Source: Mycobacterium sp. shizuoka-1 (GTDB lineage: Bacteria; Actinomycetota; Actinomycetes; Mycobacteriales; Mycobacteriaceae). From it: a stretch of DNA of 64,000 nucleotides. The DNA lies in NCBI RefSeq assembly GCF_002723835.1, contig NZ_BEWG01000127.1, positions 1 through 64,000 of the forward strand. Direction: 5' to 3'. Below are positions 60,952 through 64,000 of this stretch, one piece after another. A model generated the notes under the pieces. The model was given only the letters and a program-made list of their open reading frames with translations, ran no database searches and was not told the DNA's origin. Both the position numbers and the translations under genes were made by a program. Position 1 is the first letter of the stretch; every line of letters starts with the position of its first letter.

Positions 60952-62475
60952 TCAGCCGTGTCGGCGAACAATCGGGAACAAAACCGTTTCCCGAATTGAC
61001 AACCCGGTGAGAACCATCAGCAGGCGATCGATGCCCATTCCTGTTCCGGTGGTCGGTGGCATCCCGTATTCCATCGCCGCGAGGAAATCCTCGTCGAGGG
61101 CCATCGCCTCGTCATCCCCGGCCGCCGCCGCCCGTGCCTGGGCCTCGAACCGCTCACGCTGCACGATCGGGTCGACGAGTTCGGAGTATCCGGTCGCCAA
61201 CTCGACTCCGCGCACGTACAGATCCCACTTCTCCGTCACACCAGGAATACTGCGGTGCTGCCGGGTCAGCGGTGTGGTCTCGACCGGAAAATCCTTGACG
61301 AATGTCGGAGCCCACAACGTGTCACCGACTATGTGCTCCCACAGCTCTTCGACGAGCTTCCCGTGCCCGTAGCCACGGTCGCGCGGGATCTCCAGATCCA
61401 ACCGGTCGGCAATCGCGAGTAAGTAATCCAAAGATGTGTCGGGAGTGATCTCTTCACCGAGAGCTTGCGACAGCGACGGGTACATTTGAATCGACGGCCA
61501 TTCACCGTCGAGGTCATAGATTGAGCCATCCGGCAATGGCACTTGCCGGGTTCCGATCGCCTCATCCGCCACTTCTTGAATAACTTCGCGGGTGACGATC
61601 GCCGAATCGTCATACGTTCCCCAAGCCTGATAAGTCTCGAGCATGGAAAATTCCGGTGAATGCGTCGAATCGGCGCCTTCGTTTCGGAAGTTCCGATTCA
61701 GCTCGAAAACCTTCTCCAAGCCACCCACCACACACCGCTTGAGGAACAACTCCGGCGCGATCCGCAGGTACAAGTCGGCGTCCAGCGCGTTGGAGTGGGT
61801 GACGAACGGCCGCGCGGCCGCACCGCCGGCCAGCGTCTGCAGCATCGGGGTCTCGACTTCGAGGAACCCGCGGCGTTCCAGCGCATGGCGCACGGCCCGC
61901 ACGACGGCGATGCGCTGCCGAGCCACCGACCGGGCCTGGGGGCGCACGATCAGGTCGACGTAGCGCTGCCGGACCCGGGACTCCTCGCTCATCTCCTTGT
62001 GTGCGACGGGCAGCGGGCGCAGCGCCTTGCTGGCCATCAACCAGGAGTCGGCCAACACCGACAGCTCGCCGCGCCGCGAGCTGATCACCTCGCCGTGTAC
62101 GAACACGATGTCGCCGAGGTCGACCTCGGTCTTCCAGGCCTCCAGCGCCTCCTCGCCCACTCCGGCCAGGCTGATCATGGCCTGCAGCTGGGTGCCGTCG
62201 CCTTCCTGCAACGTGGCAAAACACAGCTTGCCCGAGTTCCGGGCGAACACCACCCGGCCGGTGACACCCACGGTGTCCCCGGTGGCGGCGTCGGCTTCCA
62301 GATCCGGATAGGCCGCCCGGATCTCGGCCAGCGAATGGGTGCGCGGCACCGCGACCGGGTAGGGGTCTTTTCCGTCGGCGAGCAGGGCCTCGCGCTTGCC
62401 CTGGCGAATCCGGAACTGTTCGGGGACGGCGTCGGCGCCCGCGTGGTCGGTATCCGGAGTATCTGCAGAGCTCAC
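60952..62475 (-). CDS. lysS: lysyl-tRNA synthetase, class II
   Basis: Class II synthetase of 507 residues. OB-fold anticodon-binding domain at ~60-165; motif 2 (FRNEGADSTHSPEFSMLE) and motif 3 (GTGMGIDRLLMVLTG) are intact. GTG start at 62475. The part encoded by about 60952-61730 uses noticeably more A/T-ending codons than the N-terminal half. Confidence 0.94.
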   Translation of the reverse strand: MSSADTPDTDHAGADAVPEQFRIRQGKREALLADGKDPYPVAVPRTHSLAEIRAAYPDLEADAATGDTVGVTGRVVFARNSGKLCFATLQEGDGTQLQAMISLAGVGEEALEAWKTEVDLGDIVFVHGEVISSRRGELSVLADSWLMASKALRPLPVAHKEMSEESRVRQRYVDLIVRPQARSVARQRIAVVRAVRHALERRGFLEVETPMLQTLAGGAAARPFVTHSNALDADLYLRIAPELFLKRCVVGGLEKVFELNRNFRNEGADSTHSPEFSMLETYQAWGTYDDSAIVTREVIQEVADEAIGTRQVPLPDGSIYDLDGEWPSIQMYPSLSQALGEEITPDTSLDYLLAIADRLDLEIPRDRGYGHGKLVEELWEHIVGDTLWAPTFVKDFPVETTPLTRQHRSIPGVTEKWDLYVRGVELATGYSELVDPIVQRERFEAQARAAAAGDDEAMALDEDFLAAMEYGMPPTTGTGMGIDRLLMVLTGLSIRETVLFPIVRRHG

Positions 62476-62498
62476 GACGTGCCAGCTTAAATGAGGTC

Positions 62499-63779
62499 AT
62501 GACCTCGCTCCTAAACGCGGCGGCGGTGGCCGCGCTGGGCGACGACCCGGTGGACTGGCGATTCAAGGGTCTGCCCGTCGCGTGGTCGGGCCGCACCCCG
62601 GCGCAGATCTGTGCCGACACCCCCGATCTGGTCGCCGCCGGACCGCTGGGACCGGTGTGCGTGCTGTCCGCCGCCGCGCTGAGCCACAACCTGTCCACGA
62701 TGGCGCGCTGGTGTGCGCGCCGCGGCGTCGAGCTCGCCCCGCACGGCAAGACGCACATGTCGCCGCAGCTGCTGGGCCGGCAGTTCGCCGCGGGCGCAAC
62801 CGCGGTGACGGCGGCCACGATCAGTCAGGTACGCACCTATCGGGCGTTCGGGGTCCGCGAGGTGGTGCTGGCCAACGAGCTGGTCGACTCCGCGGGACTG
62901 ACCTGGCTGGCCGCCGAGCTCGACACCTGCCCCGAGTTCCGGCTGATCTGCTGGGTGGACTCGGTGCGCGGGGTGGCACTGATGACCGAGGCGCTGCACA
63001 ACGCCGGTGCCCGGCGTCACGTCGACGTCTGCGTCGAGGTCGGCGCGCCGGGCACCCGCACCGGCTGCCGGGACGACGCCACGATCGACGCGGTGACCGC
63101 TGCCGTTCTCGCCAGCCCGCGGCTGCGACTGGCCGGGGTGGCCGGCTACGAGGCGGCACTGGGCCACGACGTGTCGGCCGCCGGTGTCGAGCGGGTGCGC
63201 GAGTATCTGCTGTGGATGCGCGCGGTGGCCGACCGGCTGGCTCCGTCGTGCGAGGTGCCCGACATGGTCGTGACTGCGGGTGGCAGTACGCATTTCGACC
63301 TGGTGGCGCAGACCCTGACCGGCGACTGGCGTACCGTCCTGCGTAGCGGCGCCTACCTGACCAACGACGACGGGCTGTATCTGCGCACCTCGCCGCTGAC
63401 CAGGCCCGGCGCCGGACCCGGCGGATTCGTGGCGGCGATGGCGGTGTGGGCGCAGGTGTGCTCGCGCCCGGAGCCGGGGCTGGCGTTACTGACGATGGGC
63501 CGCCGCGACGTGTCCTTCGATCAGGATCTCCCTGTGCCGCAACGAATTCTGCTCAACGGAAAGTGGTCCGACCACTGCCTGGCGGGGTGCCGGGTCGTCA
63601 AGCTCAACGATCAGCACGCGTTCCTGGAGTTGACACCGTCGGCGCAGCGGGTCGTCGACGTCGGCAGCTGGATCGCGTTCGGGGTGTCGCATCCGTGCAC
63701 GGTGTTCGACAAGTGGCAGCTGATCCCGGTGCTCGACGAGCGCGGCAGGGTGATCGAGCTGGTGCGAACGTTCTTCTAG
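62499..63779 (+). CDS. PLP-dependent amino-acid racemase/deaminase-like protein
   Basis: Fold-type III PLP protein of 426 residues, alanine-racemase N-terminal domain type as in D-serine dehydratase and D-threonine aldolase. The PLP lysine is K84 in APHGKTHMSP. The C-terminal DSD1-like domain has the possible metal-binding pair in GVSHPCTVFDKW. Probably acts on a D-amino acid. ATG 24 bases from the divergent lysS start. In M. tuberculosis no such gene separates lysS from coaX. Confidence 0.82.
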   Translation: MTSLLNAAAVAALGDDPVDWRFKGLPVAWSGRTPAQICADTPDLVAAGPLGPVCVLSAAALSHNLSTMARWCARRGVELAPHGKTHMSPQLLGRQFAAGATAVTAATISQVRTYRAFGVREVVLANELVDSAGLTWLAAELDTCPEFRLICWVDSVRGVALMTEALHNAGARRHVDVCVEVGAPGTRTGCRDDATIDAVTAAVLASPRLRLAGVAGYEAALGHDVSAAGVERVREYLLWMRAVADRLAPSCEVPDMVVTAGGSTHFDLVAQTLTGDWRTVLRSGAYLTNDDGLYLRTSPLTRPGAGPGGFVAAMAVWAQVCSRPEPGLALLTMGRRDVSFDQDLPVPQRILLNGKWSDHCLAGCRVVKLNDQHAFLELTPSAQRVVDVGSWIAFGVSHPCTVFDKWQLIPVLDERGRVIELVRTFF

Positions 63780-63780
63780 C

Positions 63781-63829
63781 GATTTCGGCGCGCAAACCGC
63801 CGCTGCGCGAACGAAAACGCGCCGAAATC
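63781..63829. terminator. bidirectional terminator between the PLP gene and coaX
   Basis: GATTTCGGCGCG (63781-63792) and CGCGCCGAAATC (63818-63829) are perfect 12-base inverted repeats around a 25-base loop, located between two convergent stop codons. TTTCGGCGCG hairpins are frequent at gene ends in mycobacteria. Confidence 0.75.
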
Positions 63830-63833
63830 CCTG

Positions 63834-64000
63834 TCAGCGGGTGCGGCGCTGGTTGTCGCGGTTGCGCTCGTAGACCATCCGCAACCCGTCGAGAGTCAGG
63901 TACTGATCGTAGTGCGACACGGTGTGCAGGTCAGGCAGCATCAGCGGCGCGGAGTGCCCGGTGGCGACGACGGCCACGTCGGAGCCGGCGAACCCGTCGA
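63834..64000 (-). CDS. coaX: type III pantothenate kinase CoaX, 3' end only
   Basis: The minus strand encodes the last 55 codons, ending VATGHSAPLMLPDLHTVSHY, then DQYLTLDGLRMVYERNRD and a basic tail before TGA at 63834-63836. This matches the C terminus of CoaX (Rv3600c), first step of CoA synthesis. The rest lies beyond the window. Confidence 0.85.
   Translation of the reverse strand, partial: DGFAGSDVAVVATGHSAPLMLPDLHTVSHYDQYLTLDGLRMVYERNRDNQRRTR

Overview
The window comes from a high-GC mycobacterium, most likely a rapid-growing Mycolicibacterium. It carries the cholesterol rings-C/D and rings-A/B degradation loci, Lsr2, CarD, MhuD, LpqE/LpqF and ClpC1, and its gene order closely follows the fadA5-to-coaX segment of M. 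tuberculosis (Rv3546 to Rv3600c). Several extra genes inserted into that backbone, plus a znu zinc-uptake operon behind a LacI gene, resemble the environmental species more than the tubercle bacillus. Gene names are assigned by recognising protein families and synteny; no database search was run.

Region 1 (1-21.4 kb) is the steroid side-chain and C/D-ring module. fadA5 sits behind a KstR operator. It is followed by two Ddn-like F420 proteins, two SDRs, echA20-ipdA-ipdB-ipdC (HIP catabolism), a SatD-like regulator with a membrane partner, an NDMA-type alcohol dehydrogenase, the fadA6-kstR2-ipdF-fadE30 block (minus strand) and fadD3-fadE31-fadE32-fadE33-patatin-aspB (plus strand). Two perfect KstR2 operators drive the divergent promoters. 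Region 2 (21.4-26.7 kb) is an accessory island where M. tuberculosis has nat: a DUF222/HNH gene, a 3-hydroxybutyrate-dehydrogenase-like SDR with an MHS-type transporter, a divergent LysR regulator and an alpha/beta hydrolase. Region 3 (26.7-34.5 kb) is the A/B-ring module hsaA-hsaD-hsaC-hsaB, kshB, fadE34 and kstR, with further KstR operators.

Region 4 (34.5-42 kb) holds a trehalose-phosphate phosphatase, a LacI regulator, a zinc ABC transporter with a Zur-like box, PxpA, a metallo-beta-lactamase-fold protein and an ArsB-like permease. Region 5 (42-55.6 kb) is core housekeeping: rlmB, cysS, ispF, ispD, carD, lpqE, radA, disA, canB, mutY, a GlxA-type regulator, mhuD and lpqF. Region 6 (55.6-57.6 kb) is a cobalamin-riboswitch operon, cbtB-cbtA-histidine phosphatase, plus a YbjQ protein. 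Region 7 (57.6-64 kb) has clpC1, lsr2, lysS, an inserted PLP amino-acid racemase/deaminase and the 3' end of coaX cut by the window edge.

Almost all genes are tightly packed, with many 1-10 nt overlaps; no intergenic gap exceeds 300 bases. I saw no tRNA, rRNA, CRISPR array, insertion sequence or prophage. The observations most worth checking are the dispersed short repeat that has lengthened ipdA and supplied the fadE31/fadE32 junction, the SatD-like protein with a GGDEF-like motif and a multi-copy operator, the cobalamin-controlled operon containing a histidine phosphatase with a degenerate RHG motif, and the GGCAG/CTGCC operator array beside a tiny unexplained gene.
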